From assembly GCF_001262635.1 (NCBI RefSeq), contig NZ_JXYH01000002.1:116907-180906 (forward strand): a stretch of 64,000 nt of DNA, written 5' to 3'. Made by a program: the position numbers and the translations under genes. Each line of letters opens with the position of its first letter. The first letter of the stretch is position 1. Below the pieces are notes generated by a model that made no database searches, was not told where the DNA came from, and saw nothing but the letters and a program-made list of their open reading frames with translations. Positions 53,026 through 61,480 of the stretch are shown piece by piece. Source of the DNA: Aestuariivita boseongensis. GTDB taxonomy: Bacteria; Pseudomonadota; Alphaproteobacteria; Rhodobacterales; Rhodobacteraceae.

Positions 53026-53727
53026 ATGTCCGAGGAAGAAGACGACATCATCCTGTCCGAGCTGGACGATGATGAGCTTGTCCAACAGATGTTCGATGAC
53101 CTCTATGATGGTCTGAAGGAAGAAATCGAAGAAGGTGTGAACATCCTGCTGGAACGCGGATGGGCGCCCTATGACATTCTCACCAAGGCTCTGGTGGGCG
53201 GTATGAAGATCGTGGGCGATGACTTCCGCGATGGCATCCTGTTCGTGCCCGAAGTGTTGCTGGCCGCCAACGCGATGAAGGGCGGCATGGCGATCCTAAA
53301 GCCGCTTTTGGCCGAAACCGGCGCACCGCGCGTGGGCAAGATGGTGATCGGCACGGTGAAGGGCGATATCCACGATATCGGCAAGAACCTGGTGTCGATG
53401 ATGATGGAAGGCGCAGGGTTCGAAGTGGTCGATCTGGGCATCAACAACCCGGTTGAAAACTATCTCGAAGCGCTGGAATCCGAAGGCCCCGATATTCTGG
53501 GCATGTCGGCCCTGCTGACCACCACGATGCCCTACATGAAGGTCGTGATCGACACGATGGTCGAACAGGGCATTCGCGACGATTACATCGTGCTGGTGGG
53601 CGGCGCACCCCTGAACGAGGAATTCGGCAAAGCCATCGGTGCCGACGCCTATTGCCGCGATGCCGCCGTGGCGGTGGAAACGGCCAAGGATTTCGTGGCG
53701 CGCAAGCACAACCAGATGAGCGCGTAA
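53026..53727 (+). CDS. Corrinoid (B12-binding) protein of a methyltransferase system
   Basis: 233 aa. N-terminal helical cap domain (about 15-90), then the B12-binding Rossmann domain with GTVKGDIHDIGKNLV, in which D-x-H-x-x-G supplies the lower-ligand His of cobalamin, MSALLTTTMP and VGGAPL. These proteins carry a methyl group between a substrate-specific methyltransferase and a second one. The partner methyltransferase is not in the window. Expected with DUF1638 in this group. Confidence 0.92.
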   Translation: MSEEEDDIILSELDDDELVQQMFDDLYDGLKEEIEEGVNILLERGWAPYDILTKALVGGMKIVGDDFRDGILFVPEVLLAANAMKGGMAILKPLLAETGAPRVGKMVIGTVKGDIHDIGKNLVSMMMEGAGFEVVDLGINNPVENYLEALESEGPDILGMSALLTTTMPYMKVVIDTMVEQGIRDDYIVLVGGAPLNEEFGKAIGADAYCRDAAVAVETAKDFVARKHNQMSA

Positions 53728-53748
53728 GCGCCGCCATGAGCATGCACG

Positions 53749-53787
53749 CACCCGCGCCGGACATCCCGCGCGGGTGTTTTCTTTTTA
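53749..53787 (+). terminator. Rho-independent terminator after the corrinoid protein gene
   Basis: CACCCGCGC (53749-53757) pairs with GCGCGGGTG (53768-53776), followed by TTTTCTTTTT. It separates the corrinoid gene from the DUF1638 gene, so the two may be partly uncoupled. Confidence 0.8.
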
Positions 53788-53821
53788 GCGCCCCTGAGCG
53801 GCGCGACAGGGATCATTCCAG

Positions 53822-54484
53822 GTGATCGACCAGCCCGCCCCCCTGCCCGGCTTTGACGAGCTGACCCAACAGGGCATCCCGCCCAGCGGCACAGGCCGTG
53901 TGCTGATCGTCGCCTGCGGTGCGCTGGCGCGGGAAATCCTGGATCTGAAAGCACGGGGCGGCTGGTCTCATCTGGACCTGACCTGCCTGCCTGCGATCCT
54001 GCACAACCACCCCGAAAAGATCACCGATGCGGTCCGGGCCGCCGTGGAAAAACACCGTGCACGGTATCAGGCAATCTATGTGGCCTATGCCGATTGCGGC
54101 ACGGGCGGTCAGCTTCAGGCGGCCTGCGACGCGCTGGGGGTCGAGATGATCAAGGGCCCGCATTGTTACAGCTTTTTCGAAGGCAACGCGGTCTTTGGTG
54201 CCCATGAAGACGAAATCACCGCCTTTTACCTGACCGATTTCCTGACCCGGCAATTCGATGCCTTTGTCTGGAAACCGCTGGGCCTTGATCGCCACCCCGA
54301 ACTGCTTGAGGCCTATTTCGGCCATTACACCAAGCTGGTCTATCAGGCGCAGACCGACGATCCGGCGCTTCTGGCCAAGGCGCAGGACTGCGCGAAACGC
54401 CTGGGGCTGGCGTTCGAGCATCGCAAGACGGGTTATGGCGATCTGGCTGTCACTCTGAAAGACTGGGCGCAGCGCCCGGTCTGA
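53822..54484 (+). CDS. DUF1638 domain protein
   Basis: 220 aa from GTG at 53822. RVLIVACGALAREIL, YVAYADCGTGGQL and IKGPHCYSFFEG are conserved DUF1638 stretches with Cys/His/Asp residues. The family occurs beside corrinoid proteins and methyltransferases in methylamine and betaine metabolism, so a role with the upstream corrinoid protein is inferred. Exact activity unknown. Confidence 0.85.
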   Translation: MIDQPAPLPGFDELTQQGIPPSGTGRVLIVACGALAREILDLKARGGWSHLDLTCLPAILHNHPEKITDAVRAAVEKHRARYQAIYVAYADCGTGGQLQAACDALGVEMIKGPHCYSFFEGNAVFGAHEDEITAFYLTDFLTRQFDAFVWKPLGLDRHPELLEAYFGHYTKLVYQAQTDDPALLAKAQDCAKRLGLAFEHRKTGYGDLAVTLKDWAQRPV

Positions 54485-54517
54485 CGGACAGGATTTCTTC
54501 TGCGAAAATCCGGGCCC

Positions 54518-54931
54518 TCAGCCCAGCTCGGCCGCGGCGACCTCGCGGATGCGCTCGATCATCGACCGCAGCCCGTTCGACCGTTGCGCCGACAAATGGT
54601 CGTTCAGGCCCAGCCGCTCCATCTCGGCGCGGGCGTCGACGGCCAGCACTTCGGCCAGGGTCAGACCGTTATACAGCTTGCGCAGAACCGCGATCAGGCC
54701 GTTGACGATCATCGCATCGCTTTCGCCGTCGAAGTGAAACCGCCCATCGGTGATCGTGGGGTGAAGCCAGACCTGGCTGGCGCAGCCCGTGACCTTGGTG
54801 GCGGGCACTTTCAGCGCATCCTCCAGCGGGTCCATATCCTTGCCCTGCTCGATCACAAAGCGATAGCGGTCTTCCCAGTCTTCCAGGAATTCGAAATCCT
54901 CGACAATCTCTTCAAAGGCTTGGCTGGCCAT
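54518..54931 (-). CDS. sufE: SufE-family sulfur acceptor
   Basis: 137 aa. FEEIVEDFEFLEDWEDRYRFVIEQGK at the N-terminus and VTGCASQVWLHP with the active Cys that accepts sulfur from the cysteine desulfurase SufS. Works in Fe-S cluster assembly. Convergent with the DUF1638 gene. Other suf genes are not in the window. Confidence 0.9.
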   Translation of the reverse strand: MASQAFEEIVEDFEFLEDWEDRYRFVIEQGKDMDPLEDALKVPATKVTGCASQVWLHPTITDGRFHFDGESDAMIVNGLIAVLRKLYNGLTLAEVLAVDARAEMERLGLNDHLSAQRSNGLRSMIERIREVAAAELG

Positions 54932-55065
54932 ATTTCGTCCTCTTGGTGATGCGCAATCTCACCTATGATGCGGGCCGTGCGCTGTCCAGACCACGGTTGA
55001 CGCTTTTCAACAGGCACGGGATGCGCTAACCCAATGGTCACAAAGAAGTTCCGGGGCAGAGTTTC

Positions 55066-55590
55066 ATGACGACACGCGCAAGAGCCGCCAAACCCATCCT
55101 GATGCTGACGCTGACAGCCATGGTTCTGGCCGGATGCAACACGCGGCTGAACCCGCTGAACTGGTTCGGCAACAGCCGCGAAGTGGCCGTATCGGAAACC
55201 GAAGGCGACGTGAACCCGCTGATCCCGAACCAGCGCCGGTCGATGTTCGCGCGGCCCGATTACGTCTATCCCGGTGTGCCGATCCAGACGGTGACCGAAC
55301 TGCGCATCGAACGCACGCGCAGCGGTGCGATCATCCTGGTCGAAGGGATCGCGGCGCGCCAGGGGCCCTATGACGTGCAGCTGACGCCGGCCAATGTCGA
55401 TGATGAGCCGGTCGATGGCGTGCTGAGCTACAGCTTTGATATCGTCTATCCTGAATACAACACCGCCGTGGGGTCCGAGGCGGTGCGCCGGGTGACGGTG
55501 GCGCGGTCCATCTCGAATGATACGTTGGCGCAGACCCGCGTTGTGCGCGTGGTGGGTGCCAGCAACGCGCGCGAAACGCGCCGCCGCTGA
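55066..55590 (+). CDS. Putative lipoprotein
   Basis: 174 aa. Signal peptide with lipobox VLAGC (Cys about 24), then NTRLNPLNWFGNSREV and a beta-rich domain (TELRIERTRSGAIILVEGIA). Outer-membrane-associated lipoprotein of unknown function, seen in this group next to rnd. Convergent with rnd (6-base gap). Confidence 0.75.
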   Translation: MTTRARAAKPILMLTLTAMVLAGCNTRLNPLNWFGNSREVAVSETEGDVNPLIPNQRRSMFARPDYVYPGVPIQTVTELRIERTRSGAIILVEGIAARQGPYDVQLTPANVDDEPVDGVLSYSFDIVYPEYNTAVGSEAVRRVTVARSISNDTLAQTRVVRVVGASNARETRRR

Positions 55591-55596
55591 TCCGGG

Positions 55597-56754
55597 TCAG
55601 AGGTCGATGACCTTCACCGTCTGACCTTTCGCCGCCAGCGCCACGCGCCCCTCGCACAGCCGCAGCGCATCTTCGCCGAAAACCTCGCGCCGCCATCCGA
55701 CAAGCGCCGGCACATCGCGCATCCCCGACGCCATGGCATCCAGATCCGCGCTGTTGGCGATCAGCTTGGCCGCAACGCCCGATGTTTCGGTTTTCGCCTT
55801 CAGCAGAACCCGCAGCAGATCGGCCAGCGCCGGATTGACCTGCGCCTTGCCGCGCCCCTGATCGGGCACGGGCAGCTTGTCCTGCGGGCAGGCCACGCCG
55901 CGCGCCACCGCATCCAGTATGCCCTGCGCGATGGGATCCTTGCGCGCCTCGCGCAGCAAAAGCCGCAGATGGCCCAGATCCGCCGCCGTCTTAGGTTTGG
56001 TCGAGGCCAGCTCGACCAGCGCGTCGTCCTTGAACACCCGGTTGCGCGGGATGTTCTTTTCCTGCGCATAGGTTTCCCGGAAGGCCGCCAGTTCCCGCAC
56101 AATCGCCAGAAAACGCGGCGCGTTCGACCGGGTCTTCACCCGTTGCCAGGCATCTTCGGGATGGCTGTCATAGGTGTCGGGATTGGTGAGGATCTCAAGC
56201 TCTTCCTCCAGCCAGTGCGAGCGGTTGGTACGCTTCAGCTCGGCCGCGAGATGTTCATAGATATCGCGCAGATGGGTCACATCGGCCAGCGCATAGGTTT
56301 TCTGCGCCTCGGACAGCGGCCTGCGCGACCAGTCGGTAAAGCGCGAGGATTTGTCCAAAGGCTTGCGCACGATCTTGCGCACCAGTGTTTCATAGCCCGC
56401 CTGTTCACCGAACCCGCAGACCATCGCGGCGACCTGCGTGTCAAACAGGGGTTTGGGAAAGACGCCGGCATCGAAATAGAAGATCTCAAGATCCTGCCGC
56501 GCGGCGTGGAACACCTTGACCACGCTCTGGTCACGGAACAGATCGTAAAGCGGCTCAAGCGACAGATCGCCCGCCAGCGGATCGACCAGAACCGCGCTGT
56601 CTTCGTCATCGGACGGATAGGCCAGCTGGATCAGGCACAGTTTGGAATAATAGGTGCGTTCGCGCAGGAACTCCGTATCCACCGTCACATAGGAAAATTC
56701 GCGCGCGGTTTTGCAGAAGTCCTCAAGCGCGGCCGTGGTGGTCAGTGTCTTCAT
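55597..56754 (-). CDS. rnd: Ribonuclease D
   Basis: 385 aa. DEDD exonuclease motifs: VTVDTEFLRERTYY (D-x-E), VKVFHAARQDLEIF (D) and QKTYALADVTHLRD (Y-x3-D), then HRDC domains in the C-terminal half (DDALVELASTKPKTAADLGHLR). 3'-5' exonuclease for tRNA maturation. Length typical. Confidence 0.94.
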   Translation of the reverse strand: MKTLTTTAALEDFCKTAREFSYVTVDTEFLRERTYYSKLCLIQLAYPSDDEDSAVLVDPLAGDLSLEPLYDLFRDQSVVKVFHAARQDLEIFYFDAGVFPKPLFDTQVAAMVCGFGEQAGYETLVRKIVRKPLDKSSRFTDWSRRPLSEAQKTYALADVTHLRDIYEHLAAELKRTNRSHWLEEELEILTNPDTYDSHPEDAWQRVKTRSNAPRFLAIVRELAAFRETYAQEKNIPRNRVFKDDALVELASTKPKTAADLGHLRLLLREARKDPIAQGILDAVARGVACPQDKLPVPDQGRGKAQVNPALADLLRVLLKAKTETSGVAAKLIANSADLDAMASGMRDVPALVGWRREVFGEDALRLCEGRVALAAKGQTVKVIDL

Positions 56755-56901
56755 CAGGTCTCTGTCTTTTTATTCTTATTGCGGTTGTACCGAGACTTCC
56801 CGGTCTGACGCCCCACTTGCACCGATATTAGGCGAGGAACCGCGACATGCACAACAGCTTGCGTCTAAACGGAGCGAAATCGCAGCGCAAGACCAGGGTT
56901 T

Positions 56902-57501
56902 TCAGGGCTCGGGAAGGAAAACGGGGCTGCGGTCACCGGCTGCGAAGCGGCGCAGAACCGCCGGATAAAGCTGGTGTTCCAGCTTCAGAACCCGCGCGGC
57001 AAGGGTTTCGGGCGTATCATCGTTCTGGATATCCAGACGCGCCTGGCCCAGAATGGGTCCGTCATCCAGCGCGGCGGTGACCTCGTGCACGGTGCAGCCA
57101 TGCTGGGCGTCGCCGGCCTCCAGCGCGCGGGCATGGGTGTTGAGCCCCTTGTATTTCGGCAAAAGCGAGGGGTGGATATTCAGCATCCGCCCCTGCCACT
57201 GGCTGACAAAGCCTTCGGTCAGCACGCGCATGAAACCGGCAAGGCACAGGATATCCGGTTTCGCCGCCAGCAGCGGTTCCATCAAGGCCGCCTCGAAAGC
57301 CTGACGATCGCCCTTGAAGGGGCGGTGATCGACGGCGGCCGTGGGCACGCCGCGCTCGGCCGCGCGCGCCAGACCCGCCGCAGCCGGATCATTCGAGGCC
57401 ACAAGACACGGCCGCGCCGGGTGGTCGCCCGTCATGCTGTCCAGAAGCGCCAGCATGTTCGACCCCCCGCCCGAGATCAGGATGGCCACGCGTTTCGTCA
57501 C
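56902..57501 (-). CDS. purN: Phosphoribosylglycinamide formyltransferase
   Basis: 199 aa. [14 protein letters not shown] at the N-terminus (substrate phosphate site), [30 protein letters not shown] with the catalytic His, and [12 protein letters not shown] with the Asp. Transfers formyl from 10-formyl-THF to GAR. Overlaps purM by 4 bases. Confidence 0.96.
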   Translation of the reverse strand: MTKRVAILISGGGSNMLALLDSMTGDHPARPCLVASNDPAAAGLARAAERGVPTAAVDHRPFKGDRQAFEAALMEPLLAAKPDILCLAGFMRVLTEGFVSQWQGRMLNIHPSLLPKYKGLNTHARALEAGDAQHGCTVHEVTAALDDGPILGQARLDIQNDDTPETLAARVLKLEHQLYPAVLRRFAAGDRSPVFLPEP

Positions 57502-58547
57502 GAAAGCCGCCCGGTATAGCTTACGCCCTGCCCATCGATCACGCGACCCAGCGGAATGACGGTTTCACCCGCATCGGCCAGCAGGGCCGCCGCATCCTGC
57601 GCCGCCGCCTCGGGCACTGCGACGACCATGCCAATTCCGGCGTTGAAGGTTTTCAGAAGCTCGGCCTGTTCCAGCCCACCCAGAGCGGCCAGCCAGGCAA
57701 AGACCGGCGGCAGCGACCAGGCGCCCAGATCGATCTGGGCCCCGCAACCCTCGGGCAGCATGCGCGGGACGTTTTCGGTCAGCCCGCCGCCGGTGATGTG
57801 GGCCAGCCCCTTCACATGCCCCGCCTTCAGCGGCTTCAGAACCGCGCGCACGTAAAGATGCGTGGGCGTCAGCAGCGCCGCGCCCAGGCTGACACTGTCA
57901 TCCCAGGGGCACGGCGCGTCCCAGCCCAGCCCCGACAGCTCGACCACCCGGCGCACCAGTGAATAGCCGTTGGAATGCACCCCATCCGAGGCCAGCCCCA
58001 AAAGCACATCGCCCGCCGCGATATCGCGCGGCAGATCGGTGCCGCGTTCCAGCGCACCCACGGCAAAACCCGCCAGGTCGAAATCGCCAGCGGGGTACAT
58101 GCCCGGCATCTCCGCCGTTTCGCCGCCGATCAGCGCGCAATCCGACGCGCGGCAGCCCGCAGCGATCCCTTCCACGATGCGCGCGGCCTGATCCACCTCC
58201 AGCTTGCCGGTCGCGAAGTAATCCAGGAAAAACAGCGGCTCCGCCCCCTGACAGACCAAATCGTTGACGCACATCGCCACCAGATCAATGCCGACCCCGT
58301 CCACATTGCCGGTGTCGATCGCGATGCGCAGCTTGGTGCCCACGCCATCGGTGGCGGCGACCAGAATGGGATCGTCGTACCCGGCGGCCTTCAGATCGAA
58401 CAGCCCGCCAAAGCCGCCCAGACCCGCCATCACCCCGCTGCGCGATGTGGATTTCGCCGCCGGTTTGATCCGCTCCACCAACGCGTTGCCCGCGTCGATA
58501 TCCACGCCCGCCTGGGCATAGGTCAGGCCGTTCTTTCCATCGCTCAT
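57498..58547 (-). CDS. purM: Phosphoribosylformylglycinamidine cyclo-ligase
   Basis: 349 aa. [32 protein letters not shown] and [22 protein letters not shown] are PurM signatures. Makes AIR from FGAM with ATP. First gene of purM-purN; the start lies about 110 bases from the tRNA at 58661. Confidence 0.97.
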   Translation of the reverse strand: MSDGKNGLTYAQAGVDIDAGNALVERIKPAAKSTSRSGVMAGLGGFGGLFDLKAAGYDDPILVAATDGVGTKLRIAIDTGNVDGVGIDLVAMCVNDLVCQGAEPLFFLDYFATGKLEVDQAARIVEGIAAGCRASDCALIGGETAEMPGMYPAGDFDLAGFAVGALERGTDLPRDIAAGDVLLGLASDGVHSNGYSLVRRVVELSGLGWDAPCPWDDSVSLGAALLTPTHLYVRAVLKPLKAGHVKGLAHITGGGLTENVPRMLPEGCGAQIDLGAWSLPPVFAWLAALGGLEQAELLKTFNAGIGMVVAVPEAAAQDAAALLADAGETVIPLGRVIDGQGVSYTGRLS

Positions 58548-58660
58548 CGCGGGGTCCTTCCATTGGGCATTGCCGTGATGCGCGGGTTAGACGATCCGGC
58601 GCGCTTGCGCAACGGGAAGGCTTGACGCGGGCGGCGATCATGCTACCCAACAATGATGGC

Positions 58661-58737
58661 GGGCCTGTAGCTCAATTGGTTAGAGCAGAGCGCTCATAAC
58701 GCTTTGGTTGCGGGTTCGAGTCCTGCCGGGCCTACCA
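58661..58737 (+). tRNA. tRNA with CAT anticodon, probably tRNA-Ile2 (lysidine)
   Basis: 77 bases with encoded CCA. Anticodon loop CTCATAA (anticodon CAT). The acceptor stem GGGCCTG has C4-G69 and C5-G68, the identity pairs known for TilS in E. coli tRNA-Ile2, and the variable/T-arm region TTGGTTGCGGG is close to that tRNA and not to elongator tRNA-Met. Hence Ile2 (reads AUA after modification) is preferred; elongator Met remains possible. Confidence 0.7.
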
Positions 58738-58749
58738 TATCGCCAGCGC

Positions 58750-58770
58750 GTCCCGGACCTGATCCGGGAC
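58750..58770. repeat. REP-like palindrome
   Basis: GTCCCGGA-CCTGA-TCCGGGAC, perfect 8-bp arms, 12 bases after the tRNA. The loop CCTGA is identical to the first palindrome at 6939-6959. Confidence 0.65.
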
Positions 58771-58784
58771 CTCAAGCGCCCGGT

Positions 58785-60095
58785 CTAGCGCGCAATGACA
58801 AGATCGGCGCGCAACCCGCCAAGGCTTTCGCTTTCTCCCAGCCGCAGCACGCCGCCATGGGCCCGCGCGATGTCCGACGCGATGGCCAGCCCCAGCCCCA
58901 CGCCCGAGCCCTTGTTCTGGTTGCGCGCAGGATCCAGCCGGGAAAACGGCTTCAGCGCCTCGCCACGCTTGTCCTCGGGAATACCGGGACCATTGTCCTC
59001 CACGCGCAGGCGCAGGGATTTGTCGGTCAGCTGCACCGACACTTCGGCCTTCGTGCCATAGCGAACCGCATTGCCGATCAGGTTCTCCATCGCGCGCCGA
59101 ATGGGCACCGGGCGCAGCATGACAGACCCTTCGCCTTCGATCAGCGCAAGGCGCACATCCTTGCCTTCACGCTGGGCATCGGCCACCACCGACTGGATCA
59201 GGGCGATGGGATCCACCTCTTCGGGCTCTCCCTCGGCCGTGCCCTTGGCGAAATTCAGAAATTCGTCCAACAGGCGCTGCATGTCATCGACATCGCGCAG
59301 CAGCGGCTGGGCCTCGTCCTCGTCCAGCATGCTCAGCCCCAGTTTCAGCCGGGTCAGAGGCGTGCGCAAATCATGGCTGACGCCCGACAACATCATCGTG
59401 CGCTGTTCGATCTGCCGTTCGATCCGCGCGCGCATATCCAGAAAAGCCGCGCCCGCCGCGCGCACTTCGATCGCGCCGCGCGGGTTGTAAGGCACATGCC
59501 GCCCCCGCCCGAAAGCCTGCGCCGCATCCGCCAGCCGGGTGATCGGACGCAGCTGATTGCGCAGATAGATATAGGCGATCACCGTCATCAGCGCGCCGAA
59601 GAACACCATCGTCACCAGCAATTGATGAGGGTTGGACGCCGACACCCGCCAGCGTTCGAACCCGATCCGCATCGGCCCAAGGGGCGTATCCGCATAAATC
59701 ACCACCATCCGGTTGTCGGGCAGTTCAAACCGCTGCACCTGCGGCGCGCGTTCATTCATCGTCCGGATCATCACCCGGCCCGAGAAATCGTACCACCTGA
59801 GCCGGTTTTCCGCGGGCATCGGTTCGAAACTCACATCGAAATTCAGCGGTTCGATGTAGGGCGCCATCTGATCCAGCGCCGCCTCCTGCGTGCCGGCCTG
59901 ATCGGCGGCATCAAAGACAAAGACCAGCTCGCGCAGCAGGGTGCGTGTCATCTGGGTGGTGACATCTTCGAAATGACGCTGGATAAAGGCGATCGAGACA
60001 ACAAGTTGCACGAATACAACCGGCACAATCAGGATCAGCGCGGCCCGCCCATAAAGCCCGCGCGGCATATAGTTCTTGAGCCAGCCAAACGACAT
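58785..60095 (-). CDS. EnvZ-type sensor histidine kinase
   Basis: 436 aa. TM helices near 18-40 and 165-185 flank a periplasmic sensor; HAMP, then the H-box VSHDLRTPLTRLK (phospho-acceptor His), N-box ENLIGNAVRYG, G1 VEDNGPGIP and G2 GSGVGLGLAIA. It resembles EnvZ/RstB-type kinases. No response-regulator gene is adjacent in the window (the neighbour is the MBL hydrolase), so the partner is unknown. Confidence 0.9.
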   Translation of the reverse strand: MSFGWLKNYMPRGLYGRAALILIVPVVFVQLVVSIAFIQRHFEDVTTQMTRTLLRELVFVFDAADQAGTQEAALDQMAPYIEPLNFDVSFEPMPAENRLRWYDFSGRVMIRTMNERAPQVQRFELPDNRMVVIYADTPLGPMRIGFERWRVSASNPHQLLVTMVFFGALMTVIAYIYLRNQLRPITRLADAAQAFGRGRHVPYNPRGAIEVRAAGAAFLDMRARIERQIEQRTMMLSGVSHDLRTPLTRLKLGLSMLDEDEAQPLLRDVDDMQRLLDEFLNFAKGTAEGEPEEVDPIALIQSVVADAQREGKDVRLALIEGEGSVMLRPVPIRRAMENLIGNAVRYGTKAEVSVQLTDKSLRLRVEDNGPGIPEDKRGEALKPFSRLDPARNQNKGSGVGLGLAIASDIARAHGGVLRLGESESLGGLRADLVIAR

Positions 60096-60134
60096 GGGCG
60101 AACCCTAACCGCCCGCACCCGCGAGAGAAAGAGC

Positions 60135-61049
60135 ATGCAGACCCCTCCTGACGATTTTGATCCGCCCATCGGCCAGCCTGTCACCCTGTCGGACAGTCTG
60201 CGCCGGATCGTGGCGCCCAACCCCTCGCCCATGACCTATCGCGGGACGAACACCTATCTGGTGGGCACGCGCGATCTGGCCGTGATTGATCCCGGCCCCG
60301 ATATGCCTGCACATCTGCAGGCGATCCTCGATGCGGTGGGCCCCGGTCAAGAGATCACCCGGATCATCGTCACCCACACCCATATCGACCATTCGCCGCT
60401 TGCACGCCCCCTCGCCCGGGCCACCGGTGCACCGGTCCTGGCCTTTGGCGATGCCACCGCCGGGCGCAGCGCGGTGATGGCGCAGCTGGCCCAGGGCGGG
60501 CTTGCCGGCGGCGGCGAAGGCGTGGACACCGATTTCGCCCCGGACCGAACCGTGGCGGATGGCGAGTTCATCTCAGGCAGCGACTGGGCGCTTGAGGTGA
60601 TTCACACCCCCGGCCATATCGGCAACCACATCGCTCTTGCCTGGGGCGAGATCTGCTTTACCGCCGATCACGTGATGGGCTGGGCCAGTTCGCTGGTTTC
60701 TCCTCCGGACGGGGATCTGACCGATTTCATGGCGTCCTGCGCGCGTCTGCAGGCGCGAAACTGGTCCGTTTTCCACCCCGGCCACGGCGCGCCCATCGAC
60801 GATCCGGCGGGCCGGCTGGACTGGCTGGTGGGCCACAGACGGGCGCGCGAGGCGGCGATTTTGCAGGCGCTGGAGGCCGGTCCACAAACCGCACGAACCC
60901 TCGCCGAGACGATCTATACCGAAACCCCGCCCGCCCTGCTGCCCGCTGCCGAGCGCAACGTTTTCGCCCATCTTGTTGATCTTCATGGCAAAAAATCCGT
61001 TTCCGCACAGGGGCAGCTTTCGGCGCTTGCGCGTTTCGAACGGGTCTGA
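60135..61049 (+). CDS. MBL-fold metallo-hydrolase
   Basis: 304 aa from ATG 60135 (MQTPPDDFDPP). The open frame runs upstream for many codons antisense to the kinase, but that part is not protein-like. Metal ligands: THTHIDHSPL (H-x-H-x-D-H), TPGHIGNH and TADHVMG, then FHPGHGAPI. Resembles the LACTB2-like/ribonuclease-type subgroup with a C-terminal winged-helix (ETPPALLPAAERNVFAHLVDL). Function uncertain. Divergent from the kinase. Confidence 0.88.
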   Translation: MQTPPDDFDPPIGQPVTLSDSLRRIVAPNPSPMTYRGTNTYLVGTRDLAVIDPGPDMPAHLQAILDAVGPGQEITRIIVTHTHIDHSPLARPLARATGAPVLAFGDATAGRSAVMAQLAQGGLAGGGEGVDTDFAPDRTVADGEFISGSDWALEVIHTPGHIGNHIALAWGEICFTADHVMGWASSLVSPPDGDLTDFMASCARLQARNWSVFHPGHGAPIDDPAGRLDWLVGHRRAREAAILQALEAGPQTARTLAETIYTETPPALLPAAERNVFAHLVDLHGKKSVSAQGQLSALARFERV

Positions 61050-61142
61050 CCCGCACCCGCGCGCCAGGGTGAAAAAATCCGCAATTTTCCGCACCAACCC
61101 TATGGACGCAGCAAAAAGAGGTTGCTATATCGCCCAAACCGT

Positions 61143-61217
61143 TCCGGCGTAGCTCAGCGGTAGAGCAGTTGACTGTTAATCAATTGGTCGTAGGTTCGAT
61201 CCCTACCGCCGGAGCCA
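61143..61217 (+). tRNA. tRNA-Asn (GTT)
   Basis: 75 bases with encoded CCA. Acceptor TCCGGCG pairs with CGCCGGA; the anticodon loop CTGTTAA has GTT; D-arm and T-arm (GTTCGAT) are normal. The gene is complete. Confidence 0.95.
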
Positions 61218-61480
61218 AAATCCTTCTTCGCTTCGACTGACCGCGTTCAAGTCGCGCCTGTGCCGCGCGATTTTCACAGCAAGCGGCTCCACCTCAGATT
61301 GCACGAAATACGGCAATTTCCCGCCAGACTGGAACCTGCCGCAAAAAGCGGCATGCACCGCACAGAAAGCCCTTGTTTTTCGGCGATGCGTGTTGACGCT
61401 ACTGGCCCTTCGACGAATACTCCGAAAAAAAAGGGGCCCATGCTGCTTTTCGGGCACCCATGGATACTGGGGACATTTGA

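Noticed and set aside
58704..60134. Long open frame before the MBL-fold gene
   Set aside because: It is antisense to the histidine kinase and has no domain; MBL motifs begin only after ATG 60135.
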